This document shows positions 28,271-38,168 of a DNA stretch of 64,000 nt, one piece after another. The position numbers were made by a program, and so were the translations under genes. A model generated the notes under the pieces. It was given only the letters and a program-made list of their open reading frames with translations. It ran no database searches and had not been told where the DNA came from. The stretch's first letter is position 1, and the number at the start of each line of letters is the position of its first letter. This stretch comes from Caballeronia mineralivorans PML1(12) (GTDB lineage Bacteria > Pseudomonadota > Gammaproteobacteria > Burkholderiales > Burkholderiaceae), in the NCBI RefSeq assembly GCF_001028175.1, contig NZ_AEJF01000051.1, forward strand, positions 1-64,000. The letters are read 5' to 3'.

Positions 28271-29782
28271 ATGGACGACCAGAACGCAGTGACCAGGAAC
28301 GACACGACGATGACCGCCGAACCGCCGCCGTTCAACGACTCGATCAATTTCCGCATCACTGCAGCGATCGTCGCATCGGCGCTGTTCATGCAAAACGTTG
28401 ATGGCACCGTGGTCGCGACCGCATTGCCGTCGATGGCGCGTGACATGCACACTAATGCGGTCTACATGAGCTCGGCGATCACGTCCTATTTGATCTCCCT
28501 GTCGGTCTTCATTCCGTTGAGCGGATGGGTCGCCGATCGCTTCGGCGCGAGGCGCGTGTTCATGTGGGCGATCGCGATCTTCACGGTTTCGTCCTGTCTC
28601 TGCGCGTTGACGGGCAACGTCGTTGAACTGGTGATCGCGCGTCTTGTGCAGGGTATCGGCGGCGCGATGATGGTGCCTGTCGCGCGACTACTGGTGTTTC
28701 GCAGCGTGCGCCGTGATCAGCTGCTTTCCGCGACCACGTGGCTGACAATGCCGGCGATGATCGGACCGCTTGCGGGGCCGCCCCTCGGCGGCGTGCTCAC
28801 CGATGCATGGTCGTGGCAGAGCGTTTTCTGGATCAACCTGCCGGTTGGCATTGCCGGTTTGCTGCTGACTTACCGCTACGTGCCGGCCGTTCCCGGCGAG
28901 GACGCGGCGCCACCCGACCTGCGCGGCATGCTGCTCGTTGGCGGAGCGCTCACGGCGCTGATGATCGGCATTGAGACAATCGGGCGCGGGTTCGTTGCGA
29001 CGACGGTCCCGATTGCTTCATTCGTAGTCGGAGGATCGCTCGCGTGGGTGTCGGTCAGGCATTGCCGCAAATCCGCGCATCCGATCCTCGATCTCGATCT
29101 GCTGGCAATTCCCACTTTCAATGTGGCGACGCTCGGCGCGACGCTGTTTCGCGCGGGCGCCGGCGCGCTGCCGTTTCTCGTACCGATGCTATTGCAACTG
29201 GGCTTTGGACTGTCGGCCGCGACTAGTGGCACGATCTCGCTCGCCAGCGCGCTCGGCTCGTTGTGCATGAAATCGTTGACGCGCTTCGCGCTGCACTGGT
29301 TTAGCGTACGGGCGATTCTCATCACCAGCACGCTCCTCTTCGCGATCATGCTCGCGGTTTGCGCGACGTTATCGGCGCGATGGTCTGCCGCCGCGATCTT
29401 CGCGCTGCTGCTGTTCGGCGGGCTCACACGATCGCTCAATTTCGCGTGCATAGGCGCGCTCGCGTTCGCGGATGTGCCGAAAGCGAAGCTGTCATCGGCG
29501 ACGTCGTTCCAGGGCATCGCGCAGCAATTGCCGAAAGCGATCGGCGTCGCGATCGCGGCGGGCGCGCTGCAGGTATCAATGTCGCTCGCCAACCGGACGA
29601 ACCTGGAACACGGGGATTTCGTGTTCGCGTTCCTGACTTTGGCGGTGGTCGTCGCCTTGTCGATACCCTCGCTTGCAGGGTTGCCCGCTGAAGCGGGCGA
29701 CGGCATTTCACAGCCGGCAAAGCGGCGGACGGCGCAGCCGGACGGATCGTTCGACGCGACACTGCCGCGCAAGGAGCACTAG
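28271..29782 (+). CDS. MFS transporter, DHA2 (14-TM) type
   Basis: The 503-residue membrane protein has the drug:H+ antiporter-2 features: a first helix with NVDGTVVATALPSMARDM (motif D1), the loop GWVADRFGARRVF (motif A) and many hydrophobic segments. It would move the substrate or export a toxic intermediate. A GTG start 4 codons upstream is possible, but the ATG at 28271 is typical. It lies 19 bp after the lyase gene and in the same operon. Confidence 0.9.
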   Translation: MDDQNAVTRNDTTMTAEPPPFNDSINFRITAAIVASALFMQNVDGTVVATALPSMARDMHTNAVYMSSAITSYLISLSVFIPLSGWVADRFGARRVFMWAIAIFTVSSCLCALTGNVVELVIARLVQGIGGAMMVPVARLLVFRSVRRDQLLSATTWLTMPAMIGPLAGPPLGGVLTDAWSWQSVFWINLPVGIAGLLLTYRYVPAVPGEDAAPPDLRGMLLVGGALTALMIGIETIGRGFVATTVPIASFVVGGSLAWVSVRHCRKSAHPILDLDLLAIPTFNVATLGATLFRAGAGALPFLVPMLLQLGFGLSAATSGTISLASALGSLCMKSLTRFALHWFSVRAILITSTLLFAIMLAVCATLSARWSAAAIFALLLFGGLTRSLNFACIGALAFADVPKAKLSSATSFQGIAQQLPKAIGVAIAAGALQVSMSLANRTNLEHGDFVFAFLTLAVVVALSIPSLAGLPAEAGDGISQPAKRRTAQPDGSFDATLPRKEH

Positions 29783-29840
29783 CGTCCCTTGCGCGACGAA
29801 CATACATTGCACCCCAACAACTAGACGAGCGGAGACCTCG

Positions 29841-31439
29841 ATGAAGCGCGAATTGATGATGGGGATAATCGTCACGATAATTGGCCTGCTCGGCGGTACG
29901 CCTTCGCTGTCCATTGCCCAGAAGAACGGGGGCACGCTGCATGCCGTACTGCGGGACAACCCGCCGAGTGCATCGATTCAGGAAGAGACGACGTCGTCGA
30001 CGCTCGTGCCGTTCATGCCGGTCTTCAACAATCTCGTCGTATTCGACCAACTCGCACGCGTCAGCGAACCGGCGAACATCAAGCCAGATCTCGCGGATTC
30101 GTGGCGTTGGACCGACGGCGGCAAGCGGCTCACGTTCGAACTGCATGCTGGCGTGAAATGGCACGACGGCGTGCCATTTACCAGTGCCGACGTGAAGTGC
30201 ACGTGGGATACGATCCGCGGCGTGCGCGACGCAGGGTGGCGTAAAAATCCACGCAAGCCGTGGTACAGCAATCTCGAGGACGTGGTGGCCGATGGTGATC
30301 TCAGCGTCACTTTCGTGCTCAAGCGACCGCAGCCTTCGTTTTTATCATTTCTCGCTTCCGGCTTTTCGCCAGTATATCCATGCCATGTCGACGGGCAGAC
30401 CATGCGCTCGCATCCGATCGGAACCGGTCCGTTCAAGCTGGCGGAATATCGACGTAACCAAATCGTGCGGCTCGTGCGTAATCCGGACTATTTCAAGAAG
30501 GGCAAGCCGTATTTGGACGAGATCGACTACCGATTAATCGCCAACTCGGGAACGCGACTGCTCGCGTTCGTCTCGCAGCGTACGGATATCACGTATCCGG
30601 ACATCAACCCCGATGACGAAAAAAACATCCGCTTGCAGCAACCGGCGGCAATATGTGATCTTGCGCCTGCGTTTAACGTGGGCCAACTGATCTACAACCC
30701 GAGCGACGTGACGTTGAGGAACCCTCAACTGCGCAAGGCGATCGCGCTGGCGATCGACCGGAAATCGCTGGCGACGGTCGTCAGCAAAGGTCGAGCGGCA
30801 GCGACGGGCGTGATGATGGTGCCACCAGAGGGCGCGTGGGGACTGTCAGGCGAGCAGATCAAGAGCGCGCCGGGTTTCGCGCCGGACGTCGAAGCCAATC
30901 GGAGAGAGGCGCAGGCGTTAATGAAACAACTCGGCTACGGATCTGACCGTCATCTTTCGCTCTCGATGATGGTGGTCAATCGTACCGGGCACATCACGCC
31001 CGCGACGCTGCTCGCAGATCAGCTACGGCGCATCTATATTGACGTGACGCTCGATCCTGTAGACATCGGCGTATGGACGCAGCGAGAAACGCGTCGCGCG
31101 GATTATCAGCTGAAAATGTGGTCGTCGGCGCCCGCGCTGGACGACCCGGACGCGATCCTGCTCGAGCAATTGTCTTGCAGGTCGTCGCGGAATTACAGCG
31201 ACTATTGCGATCCCGTGACACAAGCGATGATCGAGAAGCAATCGGCGACGGCTGATCCGCAGAGGCGCAAGGAACTTGTCAATGCGATTGATCTGCGCGT
31301 TGCCGAGCAGGGCGCGCGCCCGGTGCTGTACACCAGCTACACGGGCTTCTGCCGATACCCTTTCGTGCATGGCGCGATAAGGGCCACAAACAGTCTGTAC
31401 AACACGTACCGATACGAAGACGTATGGCTGGGTCGATAA
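29841..31439 (+). CDS. ABC transporter substrate-binding protein, island paralog 2 (SBP_bac_5)
   Basis: The 532-residue secreted protein (leader MMGIIVTIIGLLGGTPSLSIA) is closely related to the 19696-21297 protein. Shared runs include PFMPVFNNLVVFDQL, GVKWHDGV and TSADVKCTWD, the last also shared with the 51519 paralog. The frame is open 56 codons upstream into the MFS gene, but the signal peptide fixes the start at 29841. It ends the operon that begins at 25101 and likely serves the Dpp-like transporter at 33-37 kb. Confidence 0.94.
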   Translation: MKRELMMGIIVTIIGLLGGTPSLSIAQKNGGTLHAVLRDNPPSASIQEETTSSTLVPFMPVFNNLVVFDQLARVSEPANIKPDLADSWRWTDGGKRLTFELHAGVKWHDGVPFTSADVKCTWDTIRGVRDAGWRKNPRKPWYSNLEDVVADGDLSVTFVLKRPQPSFLSFLASGFSPVYPCHVDGQTMRSHPIGTGPFKLAEYRRNQIVRLVRNPDYFKKGKPYLDEIDYRLIANSGTRLLAFVSQRTDITYPDINPDDEKNIRLQQPAAICDLAPAFNVGQLIYNPSDVTLRNPQLRKAIALAIDRKSLATVVSKGRAAATGVMMVPPEGAWGLSGEQIKSAPGFAPDVEANRREAQALMKQLGYGSDRHLSLSMMVVNRTGHITPATLLADQLRRIYIDVTLDPVDIGVWTQRETRRADYQLKMWSSAPALDDPDAILLEQLSCRSSRNYSDYCDPVTQAMIEKQSATADPQRRKELVNAIDLRVAEQGARPVLYTSYTGFCRYPFVHGAIRATNSLYNTYRYEDVWLGR

Positions 31440-31655
31440 GAAGTGTTCAGTGCACGATGATATGTGATGAAATCTTCCTACGGCTGGCGCGTTGTGTGGA
31501 CGAAAGCTGGGGCTGGATACGATCATCTAGAACCGCGTCTTCCGGTCACGTAGCGACATCAAGACGAGAGACGTTTCCGCGTTCGGGCCTTACATCGCTG
31601 CAAACCCGGATGCCCACAAACGGCCCGGAGTCTAACGATAAATAACGCTCGCGTA

Positions 31656-31934
31656 ATGATAGGTTGGATGCTTTGCGTGCTGCCGGTCACATGCTTTGCG
31701 GACATGCTGCTCAGTCGATCTGATGTGACGGGCGACTTGCAGCGTCTACAGGCGGCCGGCTATAGAGTACGGGCCGGCGACGATCCCTATTATCCGCAGG
31801 ACATCATGACAGCCGAAGCGCGCCTGTCGTCCGCGCAGAAGCTGCCGACTGCCGATAACGCGAGTCAGCCCCAACGCGCCCGGCGCTACCCTGACTTTCG
31901 ACTCCGCGCGCTGCCAAGGCGTGCGGATGTCTAA
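31656..31934 (+). CDS. Small DUF4148-like protein, probably degenerate
   Basis: The 92-residue frame has a short hydrophobic leader (MLCVLPVTCFA) and a segment resembling DUF4148: LQRLQAAGYRVRAGDDPYYP followed by QDIMTAEARL. DUF4148 proteins are small secreted proteins common in Burkholderiaceae, with unknown function. After about residue 58 the sequence becomes Arg-rich and unlike the family, which suggests a frameshifted C-terminus. No obvious ribosome site. Confidence 0.5.
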   Translation: MIGWMLCVLPVTCFADMLLSRSDVTGDLQRLQAAGYRVRAGDDPYYPQDIMTAEARLSSAQKLPTADNASQPQRARRYPDFRLRALPRRADV

Positions 31935-32023
31935 GCTTCCCTCTCAGCGATATTAATCGGCTTTCGGTCAATCTGTTCTCGCGCGCAACGATTCCTTCGC
32001 TTGGCGCCTTCTTTTCTCTTATC

Positions 32024-32042
32024 CCCGCTTCCCGCGGGTTTT
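32024..32042 (+). terminator. Weak intrinsic terminator
   Basis: CCCGC-TTCCC-GCGGG is followed by TTTT. It lies downstream of the binding-protein/DUF4148 region and upstream of the operator of the dehydrogenase-ABC operon. Confidence 0.55.
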
Positions 32043-32092
32043 CAGTACGCTCCGCCGAATAGGCGTAGTAGGGTTATTCCTTACGCAATAAA

Positions 32093-32110
32093 GAGAACAA
32101 TATTGTTAAC
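32093..32110 (+). promoter_or_regulatory. Island operator 4 (GAGAAC-N6-GTTAAC)
   Basis: GAGAAC-AATATT-GTTAAC lies 93 bp upstream of the Ldh-family gene; its right half and centre match the dyad at 25077 in reverse orientation. Confidence 0.65.
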
Positions 32111-32202
32111 CATTATTGCGCTGCTTTGATGTTCAGTTTATTGTCATCCCACGCTTCACTTATAAACCTGTTCGATCTTCGATCTTCGATATTCGCCTAA
32201 CC

Positions 32203-33216
32203 ATGACGATTCAGATTCAATTGACCGAAACGCAGGCGCGGGAGCTTGGCTTCGCGGCGCTTCGTGTTGCCGGACTGAGCGACGACGAAGCTGGCGTCAT
32301 CACTGATCACGTCGTCGATGCGGAGTTGTGCGGTTACGGCTATTCGGGTCTCGCGAAATTGCTGAATCTGCTTGAGCACGCGCGTTTTCGCGCCGCGCGC
32401 AGCGAGCCGACTTTCAGCGATTCGACCGGCCCGATCAGCCTGCTTGATGGGGGCAATCACAACGGCATGTACGTGATGTATCTCGCATCGATGGCGGCCG
32501 CGCAGCGCGCGGATCAGTTCGGCTTCGCCGTGATCGGTGTCAGGAACACATGGATGAGCGGGCGCAGCGCGTACTACGTGGACGCACTCGCCAAGCGCGG
32601 ACTGGTCGGCATTGTGACCGTCGCGTCGACGCCGGTGGTGGCGGCGCCGGGCGGTGCGTCGCCGGTTCTCGGCACCAATCCGATCGCGTTCGGTTTTCCG
32701 ACTGAGAGCGATCCGTTCGTGATCGACATGGGGACGTCGGCGTTCATGACGACCGAAGTGCGGTATCGAAAACGCCTCAATATCGCGCTGCCAGAAGGCG
32801 TTGCTCTCGATTCGCAAGGCGTTCCGACGACCGATCCGCACGCCGCCGCCGAAGGCTTGCTGCTGCCGTTCGGCGATCACAAAGGCTTTGGCATTTCTCT
32901 CGCGATTCACGCGCTCGGCATGCTGTGCAACGCGGAACCGCCGCCGCCGAAAACGGGTCCAGGCGCGTTAGTCGTCGCGATCAAACCGACGCTCGCAGGT
33001 GATTCTTCGACGTATCGCCAGACGATGTCGCGCTGGTTGCAGTCGGTGAAGGCGACGCGCACGCAAAAGGGGATCGACGAAATCCGCTTGCCGGGAGAGC
33101 GAAGCGCGCGATCGCGCGAGCAGGCGAAGCGGCACGGCATCGACATTCCCAAACGGATAGTCGACGCACTCACCGACTACGCGTCGGGCAAAAAAAGCAG
33201 AGGAGACGGACAGTGA
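32203..33216 (+). CDS. Ldh family oxidoreductase (malate/L-lactate dehydrogenase type 2)
   Basis: The 337-residue protein belongs to the NAD(P)-dependent LDH2/MDH2 family, distinct from Rossmann LDH. It has TDHVVDAELCGYGYSG near the N-terminus, FGFAVIGVRNTWMSGRSAYY, and VLGTNPIAFGFPT. The family includes malate, sulfolactate, ureidoglycolate and imine-reducing enzymes. A longer frame starts 29 codons upstream, but MTIQIQLTE at 32203 is the natural start. It is the first gene of the operon containing the ABC transporter, overlapping the permease start by 4 bp. Confidence 0.9.
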   Translation: MTIQIQLTETQARELGFAALRVAGLSDDEAGVITDHVVDAELCGYGYSGLAKLLNLLEHARFRAARSEPTFSDSTGPISLLDGGNHNGMYVMYLASMAAAQRADQFGFAVIGVRNTWMSGRSAYYVDALAKRGLVGIVTVASTPVVAAPGGASPVLGTNPIAFGFPTESDPFVIDMGTSAFMTTEVRYRKRLNIALPEGVALDSQGVPTTDPHAAAEGLLLPFGDHKGFGISLAIHALGMLCNAEPPPPKTGPGALVVAIKPTLAGDSSTYRQTMSRWLQSVKATRTQKGIDEIRLPGERSARSREQAKRHGIDIPKRIVDALTDYASGKKSRGDGQ

Positions 33217-34154
33217 CGATGTACATCATCAAGCGCACGAGCTTAATGGTCTTGACGCTGATAGGCGTATCGATCCTGATATTCGCGATGATGCGCATGA
33301 TTCCGGGCAACATCGTCGACGTGTTGTTCGATTCGGGCGGCTACGTCGACGAAGCGCAGAAAGCATTGATCACCAAGCAACTCGGTTTGGACAAGCCAAT
33401 GCCGATGCAATATGCGGCGTGGATCGGTGGCATTCTCCACGGCGACTTCGGCTATTCGTTTATCTCGGAGAGACCAGCCGCCGCCGAGATCGTCACCCGT
33501 CTTCCCGTCACGCTGAAACTCGCCGGCCTGGCGATGCTGTTCGCGACAATCATCGGCGTGCCGCTCGGCGTTCTCAGCGCGATTCGAAAGAACTCATTTG
33601 TTGATAACGCGCTGCGCGTCATCAGCATCAGCGGACTTTCGTTGCCGTCGTTCTGGATCGGGTTACTCGTACTGATGTTTTTCGTCCATGCGTTCGGCTT
33701 CATTCCGATCTACCCGATGGGGCAGCGCACGCTCATTCAGGAACTCGTTGTGCTGAGCCTGCCCGCAATGGTGGTGGGTTTTAGAAGCTCGGCGCTGGTG
33801 TTGCGATTGACACGATCGTCGATGCTTGAAGTGCTGAGCCAGGACTACATCCGCACCGCCAAAGCGAAGGGCGCTTCGACGTTCACGGTGAATTTCCGTC
33901 ACGCGCTGAAGAACGCGTTCCTACCGGTGCTGACGATTATCGGCATCGAAGCGGCGTATCTTATCGGCGGTCTGGTCGTGACCGAGACGGTCTTCAGCGT
34001 GCCGGGTATCTGCGGATACCTCGTCGATTCGATAAACCAGCGCGACTATCCCGTGGTACAGGATCTCGTGCTGCTGATGGCGTTCGCGGCTGTCTTCGTG
34101 AATTTCCTCGTGGATCTCAGCTATGCATTGCTAGATCCGCGCATCAAGTATTGA
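33213..34154 (+). CDS. ABC transporter permease (DppB-like)
   Basis: The 313-residue inner-membrane protein has the first helix with MVLTLIGVSILIFAMMRMIPG and the binding-protein-dependent transport motif near YIRTAKAKGASTFTVNFRHA (EAA loop). The GTG start overlaps the previous stop and has GGAG 7 bp upstream; an ATG two codons later is an alternative. It forms a complete Dpp/Opp-type importer with the next three genes. Confidence 0.95.
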   Translation: MTMYIIKRTSLMVLTLIGVSILIFAMMRMIPGNIVDVLFDSGGYVDEAQKALITKQLGLDKPMPMQYAAWIGGILHGDFGYSFISERPAAAEIVTRLPVTLKLAGLAMLFATIIGVPLGVLSAIRKNSFVDNALRVISISGLSLPSFWIGLLVLMFFVHAFGFIPIYPMGQRTLIQELVVLSLPAMVVGFRSSALVLRLTRSSMLEVLSQDYIRTAKAKGASTFTVNFRHALKNAFLPVLTIIGIEAAYLIGGLVVTETVFSVPGICGYLVDSINQRDYPVVQDLVLLMAFAAVFVNFLVDLSYALLDPRIKY

Positions 34155-34167
34155 AGCAGGAGTACAC

Positions 34168-35067
34168 ATGCAGCCCTTGGTGAACTACGAAGTCGAACTG
34201 TCCCGCGCCGGCGCGAACGTCAAAGGGCGCTTCGGAACGGTCGCGTTTCTGATCAGGCGATATCCGCTAGGCGCATTGGGCGTTCTGGTCATGGCGTTGC
34301 TGATCTTCATCGCGGTGTTCGCAAACCTGATCATGCCGCACGATCCGTTGACGACGCATCCGCTGCTGTCGCTGGGGGCGCCGTCGTCGGAGCATTGGTT
34401 CGGTTCCGACTACCTAGGCCGTGACGTGCTGAGCCGCATCATCCTCGGTGCGCGCACGTCGATCGGCGTGGGCGTCGGCGCGACGATACTCGGCACGCTG
34501 TTCGGCACGGCCATCGGGCTTGCAAGCGGATTCGCGGGGGGCAAGCTCGATCTAGTGCTGCAACGCCTGCTGGAGATGCTGCAGGCGATTCCGAGCCTGA
34601 TCCTCACGATGACGATGGCCGCCGTGCTGGGCCCGTCGGTGATGAACACGATCCTCGCGATTGCGATCACCAAAACGCCGATTCTCGGCCGCGTGATCCG
34701 CGCCAACACGCTCGTACTGCGCGAACTTACGTACGTCGATGCCGCGCGCGCGGCCGGCATGAGCGAATGGCGCATCGCGCTGCGTCACATTCTTCCGAAC
34801 ACACTCGCGCCGCTGATCGTGCTGACGGCGGCCAATCTCGGCAGCGCGATTCTGATCGAAGCATCGCTGTCGTTTCTGGGGCTCGGCATTCCGGAACCGT
34901 ATCCGTCGTGGGGCAAGATGCTGTCCTCGTCGGCGGCGGAATACATCGGCACGGCGCCCTGGTTGGTCATTTATCCGGGCTTGTTCATCAGCCTCGCGGT
35001 GTTCGGATCCAATCTTCTCGGCGATGCGTTGCGGGACATTCTCGACCCCCGCTCGCGAGCTCACTAA
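34168..35067 (+). CDS. ABC transporter permease (DppC-like)
   Basis: The 299-residue permease has the DppC-type N-terminal extension, the segment HWFGSDYLGRDVLSRIILGA and the EAA loop YVDAARAAGMSEWRIALRHI. GGAG precedes the ATG at good spacing. Second membrane subunit of the importer. Confidence 0.95.
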   Translation: MQPLVNYEVELSRAGANVKGRFGTVAFLIRRYPLGALGVLVMALLIFIAVFANLIMPHDPLTTHPLLSLGAPSSEHWFGSDYLGRDVLSRIILGARTSIGVGVGATILGTLFGTAIGLASGFAGGKLDLVLQRLLEMLQAIPSLILTMTMAAVLGPSVMNTILAIAITKTPILGRVIRANTLVLRELTYVDAARAAGMSEWRIALRHILPNTLAPLIVLTAANLGSAILIEASLSFLGLGIPEPYPSWGKMLSSSAAEYIGTAPWLVIYPGLFISLAVFGSNLLGDALRDILDPRSRAH

Positions 35068-35082
35068 CGGGAGCCTTGCATC

Positions 35083-36153
35083 ATGCAATCAGAACAGTTG
35101 CTCGAAGCCGAGCAGATCAAAACCCACAACACGAATCACATGAACCACACGAACGAGGGCGTGACGCTGACCGTGGAGGGATTGCGGACGTATTTTTTTA
35201 CCCGCGCCGGTCTCGTGAAAGCGGTCGACGATCTCTCGTTCAACGTCAAAGCGGGGCAGACGCTCGCGATCGTTGGTGAGTCAGGTTGTGGCAAAAGCAT
35301 GACCGCGCTATCGATCATGCGGCTGGTGCCGTCACCGCCGGGACGCACGGTCGGCGGCAAGGTGTGCATCGACGGCAAGGATTTGCTGTCATTGAGCGAA
35401 AAAGCGATGCGCGGGATTCGCGGCAACGAAGTGTCGATGATCTTTCAGGAGCCGATGACTTCGCTCAATCCAGTGATGACGATCGGTGATCAGATCGCAG
35501 AAACTGTCGCGTTGCATCAGAAAGTATCGCGGTCCGAAGCGATGGCGCGTGCGGTGGAAATGCTGAAGCTGGTGCGGATTCCAGAAGCGGAGCGGCGCGC
35601 GCGAGAATATCCGCATCAACTCTCTGGCGGCATGCGGCAGCGCGCGATGACCGCGATGGCGCTCGCCTGCAATCCGAAAGTGTTGCTTGCCGACGAGCCG
35701 ACGACCGCGCTCGACGTAACGATTCAGGCGCAGATTCTCGAACTGATGCGCGACCTGCAGCAGAAGTTCGGCACGGCGATCGTGATGATCACGCACGATC
35801 TGGGCGTGGTCGCCGAGAACGCGCATCATGTGATCGTGATGTACGCCGGCAGGAAGATCGAAGAGGCACCGGTCGAACGCATCTTCGAACGGCCGAAGCA
35901 TCCGTACACAGAGGGCTTAATAAAGGCCGTGCCGCGACTCGATTTGCTCACCGGCGAAATGGAGCAGCCTCGGCTGCAGGAAATTTCCGGCATCGTGCCT
36001 GCACTGATCGACTTGCCGGACGGCTGTACCTTCGCGCCGCGCTGTCCTCGCGCGACGGAAATCTGTCGTCAGAAATATCCCCCATTCGAAGAAAAGGAGC
36101 CGGGGCACCTAGCCGCCTGTTGGCATTCCAAACCCATCACTGGTACTCATTGA
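35083..36153 (+). CDS. ABC transporter ATP-binding protein (DppD-like)
   Basis: The 356-residue ATPase shows Walker A GESGCGKS, signature LSGGMRQR, Walker [13 protein letters not shown], and the C-terminal oligopeptide-transporter extension with [15 protein letters not shown]. Those Cys residues occur in this subfamily and may bind a cluster or metal. A GTG or internal ATG start near residue 21 is possible. Confidence 0.95.
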   Translation: MQSEQLLEAEQIKTHNTNHMNHTNEGVTLTVEGLRTYFFTRAGLVKAVDDLSFNVKAGQTLAIVGESGCGKSMTALSIMRLVPSPPGRTVGGKVCIDGKDLLSLSEKAMRGIRGNEVSMIFQEPMTSLNPVMTIGDQIAETVALHQKVSRSEAMARAVEMLKLVRIPEAERRAREYPHQLSGGMRQRAMTAMALACNPKVLLADEPTTALDVTIQAQILELMRDLQQKFGTAIVMITHDLGVVAENAHHVIVMYAGRKIEEAPVERIFERPKHPYTEGLIKAVPRLDLLTGEMEQPRLQEISGIVPALIDLPDGCTFAPRCPRATEICRQKYPPFEEKEPGHLAACWHSKPITGTH

Positions 36154-36154
36154 C

Positions 36155-37147
36155 ATGCAAACCCCGGCCCCAACCGTTGACGGATCGAAGCCTGTTCTGG
36201 AAGTGGTTAATCTGGTGAAAGAGTTTTCGCTGCAACGATCGCTGCTCGTGCGTCGACGCGATCGAGTGCACGCAGTCGACGGCGTGAGTTTCAAGGTAGA
36301 AGTGGGCGAGACACTTGGTCTTGTCGGTGAAAGCGGATGCGGCAAGTCTACACTCGCGCGTGCCGTGATGCGTCTCATCGAACCGACGTCCGGCCAGATC
36401 TACATTGACGGAACGGACATCGTGCCGCTGAGCAAGCGGCAATTGCGTCCATATCGGCGGCAACTGCAGATCGTGTTTCAGGATCCGTTCGCTTCGCTAA
36501 ATCCGCGTCTGTCGGCCGCCGAGATCGTCGCCGAACCGCTCGACGTGCACGACATCGGCTCAGCGGAAGAGCGTATGGAGCGTGTGGTCGAACTGTTTCA
36601 GCGAGTCGGCCTGCGCGCATCGCAGATGAAAAATTTTCCGCATCAGTTCTCCGGCGGGCAGCGACAGCGAATCGGGATCGCCCGAGCGCTTGCTTCGAAT
36701 CCACGTCTGATCGTCGCGGACGAACCGGTGTCCGCGCTCGACGTGTCGATTCAGGCGCAGGTGGTCAATCTGCTGATGGACATCCAGCAGGAACGAAAGC
36801 TGTCCTATCTGTTCATCGCCCACGATCTCGCGGTGGTCGCGCACATCAGTCACAAAATTGCGGTGATGTATCTCGGCCGTATTGTCGAATTTGCCGAGCG
36901 GCGCGCGCTATTCACGCAGCCGCTGCATCCGTACACGGAGGCGCTGCTCGCTGCCGTGCCGGTCCCGAATCCCGCGCTGAAGCGTGAGCGCGAGGTGCTG
37001 GGCGGCGAACTGCCGAGCCCGATCAATCCGCCGTCAGGCTGTCATTTCCGCGATCGATGTCCGCACGCATTCGATCGTTGCCAGTCTGAGTCACCCGCGT
37101 TGCGCGAGATCGGCAGCGGGCATCTAGTCGCGTGCCATCTGCATTGA
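36155..37147 (+). CDS. ABC transporter ATP-binding protein (DppF-like)
   Basis: The 330-residue second ATPase has Walker [13 protein letters not shown], the signature FSGGQRQRIGIARAL, Walker B LIVADEPVSALD, and the C-terminal CHFRDRCPHAFDRC motif. It starts 1 bp after the previous stop. The importer lacks a binding protein in its own operon; the three island paralogs (19696, 29841, 51519) are the likely partners. Confidence 0.95.
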   Translation: MQTPAPTVDGSKPVLEVVNLVKEFSLQRSLLVRRRDRVHAVDGVSFKVEVGETLGLVGESGCGKSTLARAVMRLIEPTSGQIYIDGTDIVPLSKRQLRPYRRQLQIVFQDPFASLNPRLSAAEIVAEPLDVHDIGSAEERMERVVELFQRVGLRASQMKNFPHQFSGGQRQRIGIARALASNPRLIVADEPVSALDVSIQAQVVNLLMDIQQERKLSYLFIAHDLAVVAHISHKIAVMYLGRIVEFAERRALFTQPLHPYTEALLAAVPVPNPALKREREVLGGELPSPINPPSGCHFRDRCPHAFDRCQSESPALREIGSGHLVACHLH

Positions 37148-37204
37148 CGAATTGATCGATCCGACGCGGCCGGATGCCGCGCGATATAGCCGACGACTTG
37201 ACGA

Positions 37205-37235
37205 GTTATCTAATATGTTTAACAAGAAAGATACT
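37205..37235 (+). promoter_or_regulatory. Island operator 5 (imperfect, upstream of TauD-like gene)
   Basis: GTTATC-TAATAT-GTTTAA (37205-37222) overlaps TTTAAC-AAGAAA-GATACT (37218-37235). Both follow the 6-6-6 pattern but are offset by one base through an extra T. It lies 46 bp upstream of the preferred start at 37281. Confidence 0.5.
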
Positions 37236-37280
37236 GTATTGACGACGATTAACATCCGTCATCGTCGCTTACAGAAGCAG

Positions 37281-38168
37281 ATGGCACTTAAAGTTAGGCG
37301 CTCGAACCCGTCGCTCCGGGCGGAACTGAGCAGTGTGAATCTGCGCAAGAACGTTTTTGTGGACGTTGCGCGCGAGATCTACCCGGCGTGGCTAGATGCG
37401 AATGACCTTCCGATCGTGCGAGGACAGAAGCTCGAACCGAAGGAGCGGCTCGCGTTCGCCGGGATTTTCGGGCAGGTGTTGGTGTCGGGCGGCGTGCAGA
37501 ACGATGCGAAATGCACGTTCATCGAGATGCGCAAGTCGGACGCGTTACCAGAATTCCCGCAGGTCGAGCGGATGTCGAACAATATCGATGCCGAAGGACG
37601 TCCGATCGGCAGACAGGAAGCAGGCATGTTCTGGCACAAAGTTCTCGCTACGTCGCCCACGCGGGGTAAGGCGTCGATCTTGCACGCAATCGAAGTTCCG
37701 CCGTGCGGCGGCGACACGGTGCTCGCGTCAGTGTATCGCGCGTACGACACGCTCTCGGAGCGGATGAAGGTGTGGCTCGAAGGACTCGAGGTGATGCATA
37801 CGCTCGCGAAGATCTATGGGCAGCAGATGACGGCTGCCGGCGACGCGAAGGCGAACACTGGCGCGCACGACGTCGTGCGGTTTCACCATGATACCGGATG
37901 CAAATCGATCTTCGATCGCGGATTTCCCACAGAGATCGTATGCATGACGGCGGCAGAGAGCGCGGCGATCCCGAATTTTCTGTTCGCGCATTGTGAGCAG
38001 CCGCAATTCATCTATCGCGATCAATGGCAGGAAAGCGATCTGCTGATCTGGGACAACCGCTGCACGATCCACCATGCGGTGTCCGACTACAACGGCGTGG
38101 GATGGCGCTACGCGCATCGCTGCACCGTGAAGCGGAACAAGGTCCGCAACGAGACGGGCGCGGCATGA
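37281..38168 (+). CDS. TauD/TfdA-family protein with altered metal-binding motif
   Basis: The 295-residue protein has the alpha-ketoglutarate dioxygenase fold of the TauD/TfdA family, including PCGGDTVLAS, IWDNRCTIHH (distal His264) and HRCTVKR (2-oxoglutarate Arg280). The usual HxD iron motif reads H119-K-V121, so the Asp ligand is replaced by Val. The enzyme may be inactive, bind metal differently, or be a non-oxygenase. MALKVRR at 37281 matches the family start; a longer frame to 37152 would cover the operator. It begins a further operon. Confidence 0.85.
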   Translation: MALKVRRSNPSLRAELSSVNLRKNVFVDVAREIYPAWLDANDLPIVRGQKLEPKERLAFAGIFGQVLVSGGVQNDAKCTFIEMRKSDALPEFPQVERMSNNIDAEGRPIGRQEAGMFWHKVLATSPTRGKASILHAIEVPPCGGDTVLASVYRAYDTLSERMKVWLEGLEVMHTLAKIYGQQMTAAGDAKANTGAHDVVRFHHDTGCKSIFDRGFPTEIVCMTAAESAAIPNFLFAHCEQPQFIYRDQWQESDLLIWDNRCTIHHAVSDYNGVGWRYAHRCTVKRNKVRNETGAA

